Positions 45,339 through 54,910 of a stretch of DNA of 64,000 bases are shown piece by piece. Each line of letters opens with the position of its first letter. Position 1 is the first letter of the stretch. This stretch comes from Gracilimonas sp040904925 (GTDB taxonomy: Bacteria > Bacteroidota > Rhodothermia > Balneolales > Balneolaceae). Position numbers and translations under genes: made by a program. Below the pieces are notes generated by a model. The model saw nothing but the letters and a program-made list of their open reading frames with translations. It was not told the origin of the DNA and did no database searches. The stretch is from contig JBBDSP010000024.1 in the NCBI GenBank assembly GCA_040904925.1, positions 1 to 64,000 on the forward strand, given 5' to 3'.

Positions 45339-45742
45339 TCAGCCATTCGTACATACCCAGGTATGGTGGATATTCCATTTGGCACATTGGTTTCCTTTCC
45401 AATATTTAAATATGGACTATTTGAGTATTTTTCTTCGGTTTCAAATATAATATATCCAAAAGGATCAAATAAGGCCCCAGGGAATCTTTCTAAATTATTA
45501 AACCATGTTCCATCCTTGTGGTATAAAGCATGTTTGGCGTGAACATTCCATTTCTTATTAAGTGTTCTTCCTGAAAACCTTCTGTTAGGTACCTGAGTTT
45601 TTATAGTCATTTCAGAATCTCTGTTTTTGGTTTTTAATTTTGCAATCTTTCTTAATACGTCATTTGGAGTGTCTTCAAAAGGCTTCGCTTTACTTTGAAG
45701 CCAATTATAAACTTCTTCATCCACTCTTATTGTTTTCGACAT
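45335..45742 (-). CDS. Protein with RHH/SeqA-like head and SRA-like tail
   Basis: A 135-residue protein from ATG 45742; an extra 25 residues upstream are not supported. The first 40 residues (KTIRVDEEVYNWLQ...NDVLRKIAKL) resemble the SeqA N-terminal/ribbon-helix-helix dimerisation fold. The tail (ALYHKDGTWFNNLERFPGAL, then YIIFETEEKYSNSPYLNIG and VPNGISTIPGYV) recalls SRA-like modified-base-binding domains of McrA-type restriction proteins. It could read modified DNA or regulate the divergent methyltransferase gene. Function is inferred by eye. Confidence 0.55.
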   Translation of the reverse strand: MSKTIRVDEEVYNWLQSKAKPFEDTPNDVLRKIAKLKTKNRDSEMTIKTQVPNRRFSGRTLNKKWNVHAKHALYHKDGTWFNNLERFPGALFDPFGYIIFETEEKYSNSPYLNIGKETNVPNGISTIPGYVRMAD

Positions 45743-45883
45743 TATGGTAAAATTATTTACTGTGATACTGTTACAGTAAATATAAACAGAACAAAAATCA
45801 ATAAGTAAGTACCACAAAAATTTACCTTTCCTATCCGGACGTGTTTAACTATCTTCTGAAAAATGAGACTCAGAAAATCATAA

Positions 45884-47152
45884 ATGAATACATCTATCAA
45901 GGGATTAAATATTAGTAATTTGGAAGATTTGCCCGTTAGTGAATTTTGGAGTAATTCTGATTCAAAAGAAGATCGGATGCATAAAATTCATTCTTATCCC
46001 GCAAAGTTTCCTGCTTTTTTAGTTTCTAAAGCAGTGGAGTATGCTACAAAAAAAAATATTCAGATTGAATCTATCGGGGATGTTTTTTGTGGATGTGGTA
46101 CTACGGCCCTTGAGACTAGAAAATTGAACAAGTTCTTTTATGGCTGGGATATTAATCCAGTTGCAACTCTAATTGCATCTGTGAAAAGTGAGGCCTATCA
46201 GTTAGGGCGCCTTGAAAGCTATTATAAAGGAATAGTGAAATTTTATAATGGGAAAGAGATTGAAGTAGATGAATATTTTAAAAATCATGAGCGTATAAAT
46301 TATTGGTTTTCTGAAAAACATATTTCTGATCTTTATAAACTACTAATAGCCATAAGATCAGAAGTACCGAAGGGTAAATATCAAAACTTCTTTCTTTGTG
46401 CTTTCTCTAATCTTCTGAAGGGTTGTTCTATGTGGCTGACTAAATCAATTAAACCACAGTATGATCCAGATAAAATACCTTCTGAAGTTTTTGATTCATT
46501 TGAGAAGCAATATAAATCGATGCTCAAAGCTATTCCAGAAAATGATGAGCTAAGTGTGAACAAAAAGACTAAGATCAAGACTCAAAACTTTCTAAAAATA
46601 AAAGAAGGAAGTATAGAGCTCGACCTAATCATTACAAGTCCGCCTTACGTTACTTCTTATGAATATGCTGATTTACATCAACTTTCAACTTTATGGCTTG
46701 AACATGTTGTTGATTACCGTGAATTGAGGGAGGGAACAATTGGAAGTGTTTATCATGAAGATGTAGAGAATGATTTTTCTAATCTTAATTCTATTGGTAG
46801 AGATATTGTTAGTGAATTGAAGATTAAAGCAAAGAATAAAGCCAAATCGGTTGGAAAATACTTTGCTGATATGAAGACGGCTGTTGAAAAGACGTATTCA
46901 ATTACACGTAAAGGAGGAATGAATATTTTTGTTATTGGTAATACATCATATAAAGGGGTAAAAGTTGATAATGCTAAATATTTAGTTGAAGTGATGGATG
47001 AGATTGGTTTTAAGAATATTAAAGTTAAAAAAAGAAAAATTAGTTCAAAAATTCTAACACCTTATCGTGATGAAAAAGGACGTTTTTCTAATGATTCAAG
47101 TGATAGAAAAGTATATAACTATGAATTTGTGATAACTGGAAGGAAGGTTTAG
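45884..47152 (+). CDS. DNA methyltransferase (N4/N6 amino type)
   Basis: A 422-residue site-specific methyltransferase. The SAM-binding motif I DVFCGCGTTALE is near residues 66-77, preceded by the HSYPAKFPAFL block common to this class, and the catalytic TSPPY is at residues 251-255. Motif order (SAM site first, catalytic motif later) and a long insert between them differ from the usual order of PF01555. It modifies amino groups of cytosine or adenine; which is not known. It is first of three co-directional genes and has AT-rich codon use unlike its outer neighbours, a sign of horizontal transfer. Confidence 0.8.
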   Translation: MNTSIKGLNISNLEDLPVSEFWSNSDSKEDRMHKIHSYPAKFPAFLVSKAVEYATKKNIQIESIGDVFCGCGTTALETRKLNKFFYGWDINPVATLIASVKSEAYQLGRLESYYKGIVKFYNGKEIEVDEYFKNHERINYWFSEKHISDLYKLLIAIRSEVPKGKYQNFFLCAFSNLLKGCSMWLTKSIKPQYDPDKIPSEVFDSFEKQYKSMLKAIPENDELSVNKKTKIKTQNFLKIKEGSIELDLIITSPPYVTSYEYADLHQLSTLWLEHVVDYRELREGTIGSVYHEDVENDFSNLNSIGRDIVSELKIKAKNKAKSVGKYFADMKTAVEKTYSITRKGGMNIFVIGNTSYKGVKVDNAKYLVEVMDEIGFKNIKVKKRKISSKILTPYRDEKGRFSNDSSDRKVYNYEFVITGRKV

Positions 47153-47157
47153 TAATT

Positions 47158-49389
47158 ATGCCGGAAGATAAAATACCTTCAAAAGGACAACTCAGCCCAA
47201 AGCCTTACGCTCGTTTGCTCACGATGATGGGAGATGAGCTAATAAAAAACGAGAGAATCGCTTTAACCGAGCTTATAAAAAACTCATATGATGCCGATGC
47301 TGATTGGGTTCAGATTAGGCTCATAAACTTTACTTTGGATGAAGATGAAGACACCCTACTTACCAATGAAAATTCGATAATTGAAATTGAAGATAATGGT
47401 GAGGGTATGGAATTCTCTGTTATCAGAGATACCTGGATGAATCCAGCATCGCCAATAAAGTTGTTGAAAAAGCAATCAGGAGAGAGGAAAACAAAAAAAG
47501 GTAGAGTTATACAAGGAGAAAAAGGAATTGGCCGTTTTGCAATCTTCAAAATTGGTTCAAAGATAGAATTATTTACAAAGGCTAATAAGAAAGCATCTAA
47601 GGAAATATACTTATTAACTGATTTGTCCGATTTTGATGATGATTTAATTAGTAATAAAAAAGATAAGACCCCAAAATATCTTGATGAACTTGAATTCAGT
47701 TATGAGATAAAAGACCAGCCTAAAGTTTTAAAAGAGGGAAGAATCAATTTTAAAGGAGAAACAAAAAAAAGAGAAGAAAAAGGGACTTTAATAAGAATTA
47801 CAAATCTAAAAGGAAGTTGGTCTTTAACTAAAATTGCTGAGATAAAACAAGATATAGGAAATATACAATCTCCATTCAAAATTGTTGAAGAAGATGACTT
47901 TGAAATAGATTTTATGTTGAATGGTGAAAGTCAATTTTTAGAGGATTCAGCTGAATATTCAATAGGAGAATTCTTTAAGAAAGCACCAGTTGTTGTTTCG
48001 AAAGGTGAATATTCTCAGAATAGAGTAAAGCTTAATCTGAATGGTACTACAAGGGAATATGATCTTGCCAGACTTGCTTCTTACACGGAATTTAAGAAAA
48101 GGTTTTTTGAGAAAAAGAAAGGGGTACTTAAGCGAGAGCCCGAATGTGGGCCTTTCAATTTTGAGTTTTATGTATTTGATCTTCGAGGAAGAAATACTGT
48201 GCCCCCTAAGTATTGGTTAAATTCAAAAGAAAAGGAGTTCATAAAGCAGCACCGGATATATTTATCTAGAGATGGGATTAGGGTTTATCCTTATGGTGAA
48301 AGGGGGGATGATTGGCTTGAGATAGAAATTAAAAGAGGTACAAGTCGTGCTGGGGATTATCTTAGTATGGACCAAACCATAGGTAGAATAGAGATAACTC
48401 AAGAAAATAATCCAAAGCTTAAGGATAAGACAAATCGTGAAGGTTTACTAGAGATTGGCAATGCATTAGAAGATTTCAAAATTCTTAATAGGGCAATTTT
48501 GGACTTGGTTAAAACAGAGTTTGAAAAGTATAAATCTAGCTTGAATCAAAAAGAGCATCAGAAACTTGTAAAAGAGGAGGTAGTGAAATCTGGCTTTGAA
48601 GAGTTAGAATCACATCTAAGTGAAAAAGGGGATAGTAAGTCAAGAAAACTAGCGACAAATCTTTTCAAAGACTACAAAAAGGAAAGGGAATTTTTAGTTG
48701 AAAGAGCAGAAGTTTCTGAGGATCTAGCAGCAGTGGGGTTGTCTGTGGAAATGGCCTCCCATGATTTAATGATGCTAATGGGTAAGGCCAAGAACACCCT
48801 GAGTAAATCATTAAAACTATTGTCTGTAGAAAACCCGGATCTTGATAGGATTACAGAAGACTTAGAAAGAACAATGGGACAGCTTAATTTAATTGAGGAC
48901 CAGATATCAGGTATTCAGCCACTTTTTAGATCTTCAACAAGAAGACGAAAAGATATTAAGCTAAAAGATATAATCGAAAAGGTAGAACAATATTTTTTAA
49001 ACGATTTTGAAGAGATCGGAATAAAATTTTCAGTTGAAGAGAAAAATGGGCCATTTGTTGTAAAAACTCATGAGGCTGTATTACTTCAAACGTTTATAAA
49101 TTTGATTGATAATTCTGTGTATTGGTTAGAGACAATCGATAATAAAAACAAAGAAATTTCCATTGTTTTAGATAAGATTAAGGGAGAAGTTTATTTCTCA
49201 GATTCGGGACCGGGAATAAGTGAAGATGATGTACCGTATATATTTGAATCATTTTTTTCAACTAAAGGTGAGGGAAGAGGTCTGGGTCTATATATTTGTA
49301 GGCAGTTACTTGAAAGAAATGATTTTACAATTGAATATTCATCTTCAAAGAAAATACTACAGGGTGCTAACTTTACAATAACTTTTTAA
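47158..49389 (+). CDS. Dual-GHKL ATPase / histidine-kinase-like protein
   Basis: A 743-residue protein with two Bergerat-fold ATPase modules. The first is HSP90/MutL-like: the N-box ELIKNSYDADAD near residues 37-48, the IEDNGEGM G1 box near 77 and the GEKGIGRFAIF lid. A middle domain follows. A helical stretch (about 480-620) contains ASHDLMML with His535 in the place of a phospho-acceptor. The second module is histidine-kinase-like (NLIDNSVYWLE, DSGPGISEDD, GRGLGLYICRQLL). It is 5 bp behind the methyltransferase and 2 bp ahead of the receiver gene. It resembles GHKL ATPases seen near restriction-modification genes. No membrane segment, so it would sense something in the cytoplasm. Confidence 0.7.
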   Translation: MPEDKIPSKGQLSPKPYARLLTMMGDELIKNERIALTELIKNSYDADADWVQIRLINFTLDEDEDTLLTNENSIIEIEDNGEGMEFSVIRDTWMNPASPIKLLKKQSGERKTKKGRVIQGEKGIGRFAIFKIGSKIELFTKANKKASKEIYLLTDLSDFDDDLISNKKDKTPKYLDELEFSYEIKDQPKVLKEGRINFKGETKKREEKGTLIRITNLKGSWSLTKIAEIKQDIGNIQSPFKIVEEDDFEIDFMLNGESQFLEDSAEYSIGEFFKKAPVVVSKGEYSQNRVKLNLNGTTREYDLARLASYTEFKKRFFEKKKGVLKREPECGPFNFEFYVFDLRGRNTVPPKYWLNSKEKEFIKQHRIYLSRDGIRVYPYGERGDDWLEIEIKRGTSRAGDYLSMDQTIGRIEITQENNPKLKDKTNREGLLEIGNALEDFKILNRAILDLVKTEFEKYKSSLNQKEHQKLVKEEVVKSGFEELESHLSEKGDSKSRKLATNLFKDYKKEREFLVERAEVSEDLAAVGLSVEMASHDLMMLMGKAKNTLSKSLKLLSVENPDLDRITEDLERTMGQLNLIEDQISGIQPLFRSSTRRRKDIKLKDIIEKVEQYFLNDFEEIGIKFSVEEKNGPFVVKTHEAVLLQTFINLIDNSVYWLETIDNKNKEISIVLDKIKGEVYFSDSGPGISEDDVPYIFESFFSTKGEGRGLGLYICRQLLERNDFTIEYSSSKKILQGANFTITF

Positions 49390-49391
49390 AT

Positions 49392-50564
49392 ATGTCAGAA
49401 ATAAATATAAAGGGAATCGGAATAGTTATAGATGATAAAATTTTCGATAAAGAAAGTGAGGATTCTATTCATACTATAGTTGATAACTTAGAAGAACTTG
49501 GAATTCCTCTAGTAAAATTTGATAGAATCCCCCCTAAAAAGTTCTATGAGTCTTTCTCTGAAGTTTCCTTTGTACTTTTGGATTGGAAGCTTTTGATGAT
49601 GGAAAATCCTTCACAAGCCCAAAAAGAAAGACAGTATGATAAAAATATAGAATTTATTAAGTCATTGAAAAATATAACATTTGCCCCTGTCTTTATTTTT
49701 AGTTCAGAAGCTAAAGAAGATATTACTGATAAATTAGTACCGGAAGGGATTTTTAATGAGGAAGCTGACTACAAGAATCACATATTAGTAGAAACTAAAA
49801 CTGATCTTGTTGATACAGACACATTGAAGGAAAAAATTCAAAATTGGTTTGAAGAGCATCCTTCAGTTTATATTTTGAAATCTTGGGAGGAATCAAATAG
49901 AAAGGCAAAAAATGAAGCCTTTTGGGAATTATATAATAGTAGTCCGTCATGGCCTAAAGTATTATGGGAATCCTATGAGAGAGATAAGGTTGATGAAAAG
50001 GCCGGTATTCACTCAATAGTAAATAAACTGATTCTTTCAAGAGCTTTCCCACTAGAAATAGATAAGGAGAAAATCGACATCTCAGGTGAAGTAGAACCGG
50101 ATGAACTTAAAAATGTTTTAATTGGTACAATGTATCTCAATAAGGACAAAATTAGGGATCCTAATTTTGTTCCTGGAGATATTTTCAAGAAAGAGAATGA
50201 AGATGTTTATTATTTAAATATCAGACCTTCATGTGATACTGTTGTTAATAGGTCCGGATTTGATAAAAAGCTATATCTAGTTAGAGGAGAGCCAATAGAT
50301 TTGGAAGAATTGAAAAACTATGGAAGATATGATGAGAAATATGGCTTAATAGAAAGGAATACAGAAGTTATTTTATATGGATTGAATAATCATAATTTTG
50401 TGAAATTCAATTTCAATGTACTAAAAGTTGAGAAAACAGATACTTTAATAAAGAATAGGATAACAAGACTTATACCACCCTACATCAATAACGTAACACA
50501 GAAATATTCTTCTTATTTAGGAAGAATAGGATTGCCCAGATTACCTGACGACATTTTTAATTAA
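49392..50564 (+). CDS. Receiver-domain protein with unknown C-terminal region
   Basis: A 390-residue protein whose first 120 residues read as a phospho-receiver domain: the acidic pair Asp14/Asp15 in IVIDDKI, candidate phospho-site Asp64 in VLLDWKLL, and the APVFIFSSEAK conserved Ser/Lys pocket. The remaining 270 residues are helical and then beta-rich (about 230-390) and unlike any effector that I recognise. It is directly behind the kinase-like gene, so a phosphorelay is plausible. The C-terminal region could be the effector. Confidence 0.6.
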   Translation: MSEINIKGIGIVIDDKIFDKESEDSIHTIVDNLEELGIPLVKFDRIPPKKFYESFSEVSFVLLDWKLLMMENPSQAQKERQYDKNIEFIKSLKNITFAPVFIFSSEAKEDITDKLVPEGIFNEEADYKNHILVETKTDLVDTDTLKEKIQNWFEEHPSVYILKSWEESNRKAKNEAFWELYNSSPSWPKVLWESYERDKVDEKAGIHSIVNKLILSRAFPLEIDKEKIDISGEVEPDELKNVLIGTMYLNKDKIRDPNFVPGDIFKKENEDVYYLNIRPSCDTVVNRSGFDKKLYLVRGEPIDLEELKNYGRYDEKYGLIERNTEVILYGLNNHNFVKFNFNVLKVEKTDTLIKNRITRLIPPYINNVTQKYSSYLGRIGLPRLPDDIFN

Positions 50565-50578
50565 TAAAGGATTGTTGA

Positions 50579-51922
50579 ATGGATTATGTTTTAGTAATTG
50601 TAGCACTTATAACAGGGGGCATTGCAGGATTTGCCATAGCGCATTTCAAATCCAAATCTGAAAGTTCGAGATTGGAAGAACGGAATCAGAACTTGAAAGA
50701 ACAGCTTGAAGAAGCAGAAAGTGAACTCACTGAGGTTCAGCAAAAAAAGGAGGAAGAACTTACTGCTGAGCGAAACCGGGCCAATGAGCTGGATAAAAAG
50801 CTGGCTTCTCGTGAAGCTGATTACCGGAATCTTGAGGAAAGGCTCACTGAGCAGAAAAAAGAACTTGCTGAAATGCAGGAGCAGCTCACTACCCAATTTG
50901 AAAATCTGGCGAATAAAATCCTGGAGGAGAAATCAGAGAAATTCACCAAACAGAATAAAGAGCAGATCGATCAGCTGCTGAATCCACTTGGGGAGAAGCT
51001 GGAGTCATTCAAGAAAAAAGTAGAGGAGACCTACAACGAAGAAAATCGACAGCGTGCTACCTTGAAAGAGCAGATAAGGCAAATGGGAGAGCTGAATCAA
51101 AAGATGAGTGAGGATGCAAAAAATCTCACGAAAGCACTAAAAGGTGATTCTAAAACCCAGGGTAACTGGGGCGAGGTGATCTTGCAGCGAATTCTGGAAA
51201 AATCGGGGTTGCGGAAAGATGAAGAATATTACACCGAGCAAAGCGTGAATACCGAGGATGGCCGGCGGATTCGTCCCGATGTGGTGGTTCGCCTGCCGGA
51301 CGAAAAATTCCTGGTTATCGATTCTAAAGTTTCTTTAACAGCTTACGAAAAGTTTACTTCTGAAGAAGATCAGGATCAACAAGAAAAATACCTGAAGGAG
51401 CACGTTAACTCGATTCGTACTCATGTGAAGGGACTTTCAGAAAAAAACTATCAGCATATTCATGGCGACCGAAGTCCGGATTTCGTGCTTTTATTCATCC
51501 CGATAGAGCCTGCATTCGGACTGGCCCTCCAGCATGATTCTGATCTGTATTATGAGGCATTTGATAAGAACATTGTAATCGTAAGTCCCTCTACGCTATT
51601 GGCAACTCTTGCGACTATTGACAGCGTTTGGAAGCAGGAGTATCAAAACAAAAATGCTATGGAGATCGCGAAACGTGGAGGCGCACTTTACGACAAATTT
51701 GTAGGTTTTGTAGAAAGTATGAATGACATCGGAAACCGCATTCGCCAAACGCAGGATAGCTACGATGAAGCGATGGGGCGACTTTCTACCGGAGCCGGGA
51801 ACTTGGTTCGTCAGGCTGAAATGATCCGCAAACTTGGGGCAAAGACATCTAAACAGCTTCCCGATGGTATGGTTTCGGAAGATGAAGATCTTCTTGAGGA
51901 AAGTTCATCGCCCAATGAATAA
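50579..51922 (+). CDS. rmuC: DNA recombination protein RmuC
   Basis: A 447-residue protein with a membrane anchor at residues 3-22, a long coiled coil (about 23-180) and an RmuC core with a nuclease-like fold (GNWGEVILQRILEKSGLRKDEEYYTEQ, RPDVVVRLPDEKFLVIDSKVSL). Its role is to limit illegitimate recombination between inverted repeats. GC content returns to that of the outer genes, so the AT-rich island ends before it. Starts 15 bp after the receiver gene. Confidence 0.92.
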   Translation: MDYVLVIVALITGGIAGFAIAHFKSKSESSRLEERNQNLKEQLEEAESELTEVQQKKEEELTAERNRANELDKKLASREADYRNLEERLTEQKKELAEMQEQLTTQFENLANKILEEKSEKFTKQNKEQIDQLLNPLGEKLESFKKKVEETYNEENRQRATLKEQIRQMGELNQKMSEDAKNLTKALKGDSKTQGNWGEVILQRILEKSGLRKDEEYYTEQSVNTEDGRRIRPDVVVRLPDEKFLVIDSKVSLTAYEKFTSEEDQDQQEKYLKEHVNSIRTHVKGLSEKNYQHIHGDRSPDFVLLFIPIEPAFGLALQHDSDLYYEAFDKNIVIVSPSTLLATLATIDSVWKQEYQNKNAMEIAKRGGALYDKFVGFVESMNDIGNRIRQTQDSYDEAMGRLSTGAGNLVRQAEMIRKLGAKTSKQLPDGMVSEDEDLLEESSSPNE

Positions 51923-52069
51923 AAATCTTTTAGCTAATAACTGCTAAGCTACCTTTGGTGAGTAAAGGAGTATCGCATACGTCCAAAGGTTGAATCTTTC
52001 AGTTCGTATTTCTAAGAAACAAATTTGCCTTAAATCAGTTTCTTTTTCAAAAAATGATACCTTTGGCTG

Positions 52070-52939
52070 ATGAAAGATCATAAAGCGAAAACTAAAACCT
52101 GGCTTTACTACGGAAAAATTACCGGAGGTGTATTACTCGGCTGGTCGTTTTGGTTTTGTCTTTTGATCATCGCTCTTCGCTGGATCAACCCACCTTTTAC
52201 AGCATTTGTGCTTCAGGAAGATTGGGATAGTTTAGGGAAAGAAAGATACAGTTTGAGGGGAACGTGGATTCCCGATGATGAACTTCCCGATCACCTTAAG
52301 CTTGCTGTGATTGCATCCGAAGATCAGAATTTTAACAAGCACTGGGGATTAGATCTTGCAGCCATTGAAAAAGCGGTTGAGGAAAACCAGCAGGGGAGGC
52401 GGATTCGTGGGGCGAGTACGATCACCCAACAAGTAGCTAAGAACTTGTTTTTGTCTTCTTCCCAAAATTATCTCAGAAAGGGAATAGAAGCCGTTATTGC
52501 CGTGCTTATTGACGCTTTTTGGAGCAAAGAACGAATTTTAGAAGTATATCTGAATATTGCAGAATTTGGTCCGGGGATGTATGGTATTGCGGTAGCCACA
52601 GACTTCTATTACGGTAAACCGGGATCAGAATTGACTCCCAAAGAAGCTGCCAGAATGGTGACTGTACTTCCCAATCCTAAACTAATAGAGCCGGAACCTC
52701 CATCCGAATACGTGCTAAATCGCAGTGATTGGATACTTAGAAACATGGAGCAGCTGAGCGGGCTTCGGTTCTTGCCAAAAAAAGATACTCTAACAAATAT
52801 CTCCAGTATCGCTTCTGATTCATTAGAAAATGTTGAATTAATGATACTTAACGATAGTATAGATTTGGATAGTCTATATTTATTTAAACCGGATTCCATT
52901 CTTGCAGACAGTACTGCAGATACACTCGGACTTCGGTAA
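52070..52939 (+). CDS. mtgA: Monofunctional biosynthetic peptidoglycan transglycosylase
   Basis: A 289-residue GT51 enzyme that polymerises lipid II into glycan strands without transpeptidation. An N-terminal membrane anchor (about 16-40) precedes the catalytic core with SEDQNFNKHWGLD (catalytic Glu), RGASTITQQVAKNLFLSSSQNY and YLNIAEFGPGMYGI. A roughly 50-residue Ser/Asp-rich C-terminal extension follows the core and is absent in most homologues. Confidence 0.92.
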   Translation: MKDHKAKTKTWLYYGKITGGVLLGWSFWFCLLIIALRWINPPFTAFVLQEDWDSLGKERYSLRGTWIPDDELPDHLKLAVIASEDQNFNKHWGLDLAAIEKAVEENQQGRRIRGASTITQQVAKNLFLSSSQNYLRKGIEAVIAVLIDAFWSKERILEVYLNIAEFGPGMYGIAVATDFYYGKPGSELTPKEAARMVTVLPNPKLIEPEPPSEYVLNRSDWILRNMEQLSGLRFLPKKDTLTNISSIASDSLENVELMILNDSIDLDSLYLFKPDSILADSTADTLGLR

Positions 52940-53030
52940 CAAATTCAAAATCTGCTTAATCTTTAAAAAGTAGAGTCGATAATTTAAAAAAGATATATCG
53001 TGGGCAGTAAAGAAAATTGTTAGGGAAAGT

Positions 53031-54896
53031 ATGTCGAAATCGATCACATCATCAGAGAAAAAACGCTTAGAGGCTTTGTATTCCTATGATATTCTGGATA
53101 CCGAAGAAGAGAAAGAGTTTGATAACTTGGTCAAATTAGCTGCACAGATCTGCGACGTTCCATTCGCAAAATTGAATTTTTTGGATGAGGAACGTTCATG
53201 GAGCAAGGCTAACTATGGAAATGATATCAAGGAAACGCCGAAGGAAGTGGCCTTTTGCTACTACACCATTCAGGATGAAAGTCATATGGTGGTCGAAGAC
53301 ACCCTTGAAGATGATAGGTTCAAAAACTCTGCCTTTGTTGTAGAGAGCCCAAATGTGAGGTTCTATGCCGGCGTCAATGTTAAAGGTAACGATCAAAATC
53401 TGGGGACAATTTGCGTACTGGGGCAGGAACCTAAGAAACTGAGTGAGTCTCAGCTTGAGGCACTTAATATTTTGGCAAATGAAGTTGAATCACGGCTGGA
53501 ATTAAAGAGAAAGAATAAAGAACTGGCGACTTTAACTGCATTCCTTGAAGCTTCTGTTGAAGCCATGTTGATCGTTGATCCGAAATCCAATAAAGTTGAG
53601 CATTCTAACAGTAATGGAAATTCTCTGTTATCAAAGCTATTTGATGATAGAGACAGGCGTCCAATTGATGAGTTATTTCCGGATTGGGATTATCTGGCTG
53701 AACTCAAAAAATGGGATCAGGCAAGTGATGCCCCATCATTTAAAATGGAAACATCTATTGAAACTAATGATGCCCAGACGATTCATTTAGAAATAAATAC
53801 GGCAAAAAAATACGGCAAATGGTTGATCACCCTACAGGATATCACCAAACGAAAAGAAGCTGAAGTCGACCTTATTCAAGAAAAGAAAGTCAGCGACGCA
53901 ATAATAAATGCTCTTCCCATTATCTTCTATATGTTTGATGAAGAAATGAACCTGATTCGCTGGAACGAGAATATGACTAGTAATACAGGATATTCTGATA
54001 AAGAAATGAAAAAACTGAATCCCCTTGATTTCTTTGAGGGTGAGGACATAGGTCGGATTCAAGACCAGATCAAGAAAACGATGAGTGGATCAAAAGGGAT
54101 CATTGAAGCGGATCTTGTCAAAAAAGATGGGTCAAAGGAACCATTTATTTTTAATGCAGTGCCCTTTCATGATCATAACAAAAAGTTCTTATTGGGTACC
54201 GGACAAAGCATTTCTGACCAGGTGGAATATCAGAATCAACTGAAGAATCTTGTTAAGGAAAAAGAAGTATTGATTCAGGAAGTACATCACCGTGTAAAAA
54301 ATAATCTTGCCGTCATTTCAAGTTTTTTGCAGCTTCAGGAACTTATATCAGAAGAAGAGGAAGTGAAAGCAATTCTCGCATCCAATTATATGAGGGTTAA
54401 GTCGATGGCTTTGATCCATGATGAATTGTATAAGGCAAACGACTTTTCAGGGATCAATTTCGAACATTACCTTACTGAGATACTAGCCCTTCTTCAGGAG
54501 AAACTCTCGCCAAAGGATAAGGATGTAAAGCTGAATATTAGTTCAGAATCTATTTATATGAATCTTAATCAGGCAGTGCCGCTTGCTTTGATCATAAATG
54601 AGCTTGTTTCTAACGCCTTTACATATGCCTTTGAGGGTAGAGATAGTGGTAATATTTGGGTTAGGTTAAAGCTAAAGGGAGATCATATTCATATGAGTAT
54701 CAAAGATGACGGAATTGGACTCCCGGATGGTTTTAAATTTGAAGAAAGTCCAACGTTGGGAACAACCTTGATTATGTCGTACTCTGATCAAATTGAGGCA
54801 GAAGTAAACATTTCTACTGAAGAGGGAACACATTATGAATTGCGCTTTGAAAATAAAAAAGCCAAAACAGGTTCTAACTTTCACATTGCATTGTAA
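53031..54896 (+). CDS. GAF-PAS sensor kinase, HisKA_2 type
   Basis: A 621-residue cytoplasmic two-component sensor. A GAF domain (about 20-160, DVPFAKLNFLDEERSW) is followed by two PAS-like regions (about 165-285 and 295-400) and a HisKA_2 dimerisation domain with EVHHRVKNNLAVISSFLQLQ (phospho-His 419 or 420). A C-terminal HATPase (NELVSNAFTYAF, DDGIGLPDG) completes it. The HisKA_2 group often signals to standalone receivers; none is adjacent. Input signal unknown. Confidence 0.85.
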   Translation: MSKSITSSEKKRLEALYSYDILDTEEEKEFDNLVKLAAQICDVPFAKLNFLDEERSWSKANYGNDIKETPKEVAFCYYTIQDESHMVVEDTLEDDRFKNSAFVVESPNVRFYAGVNVKGNDQNLGTICVLGQEPKKLSESQLEALNILANEVESRLELKRKNKELATLTAFLEASVEAMLIVDPKSNKVEHSNSNGNSLLSKLFDDRDRRPIDELFPDWDYLAELKKWDQASDAPSFKMETSIETNDAQTIHLEINTAKKYGKWLITLQDITKRKEAEVDLIQEKKVSDAIINALPIIFYMFDEEMNLIRWNENMTSNTGYSDKEMKKLNPLDFFEGEDIGRIQDQIKKTMSGSKGIIEADLVKKDGSKEPFIFNAVPFHDHNKKFLLGTGQSISDQVEYQNQLKNLVKEKEVLIQEVHHRVKNNLAVISSFLQLQELISEEEEVKAILASNYMRVKSMALIHDELYKANDFSGINFEHYLTEILALLQEKLSPKDKDVKLNISSESIYMNLNQAVPLALIINELVSNAFTYAFEGRDSGNIWVRLKLKGDHIHMSIKDDGIGLPDGFKFEESPTLGTTLIMSYSDQIEAEVNISTEEGTHYELRFENKKAKTGSNFHIAL

Positions 54897-54910
54897 CAGC
54901 AAACTTTAGT

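Noticed and set aside
51951..51990. acctttgg/ccaaaggt inverted repeat after rmuC
   Set aside because: Eight-bp arms with a 24-nt loop and no T-tract; too weak to call as a terminator.
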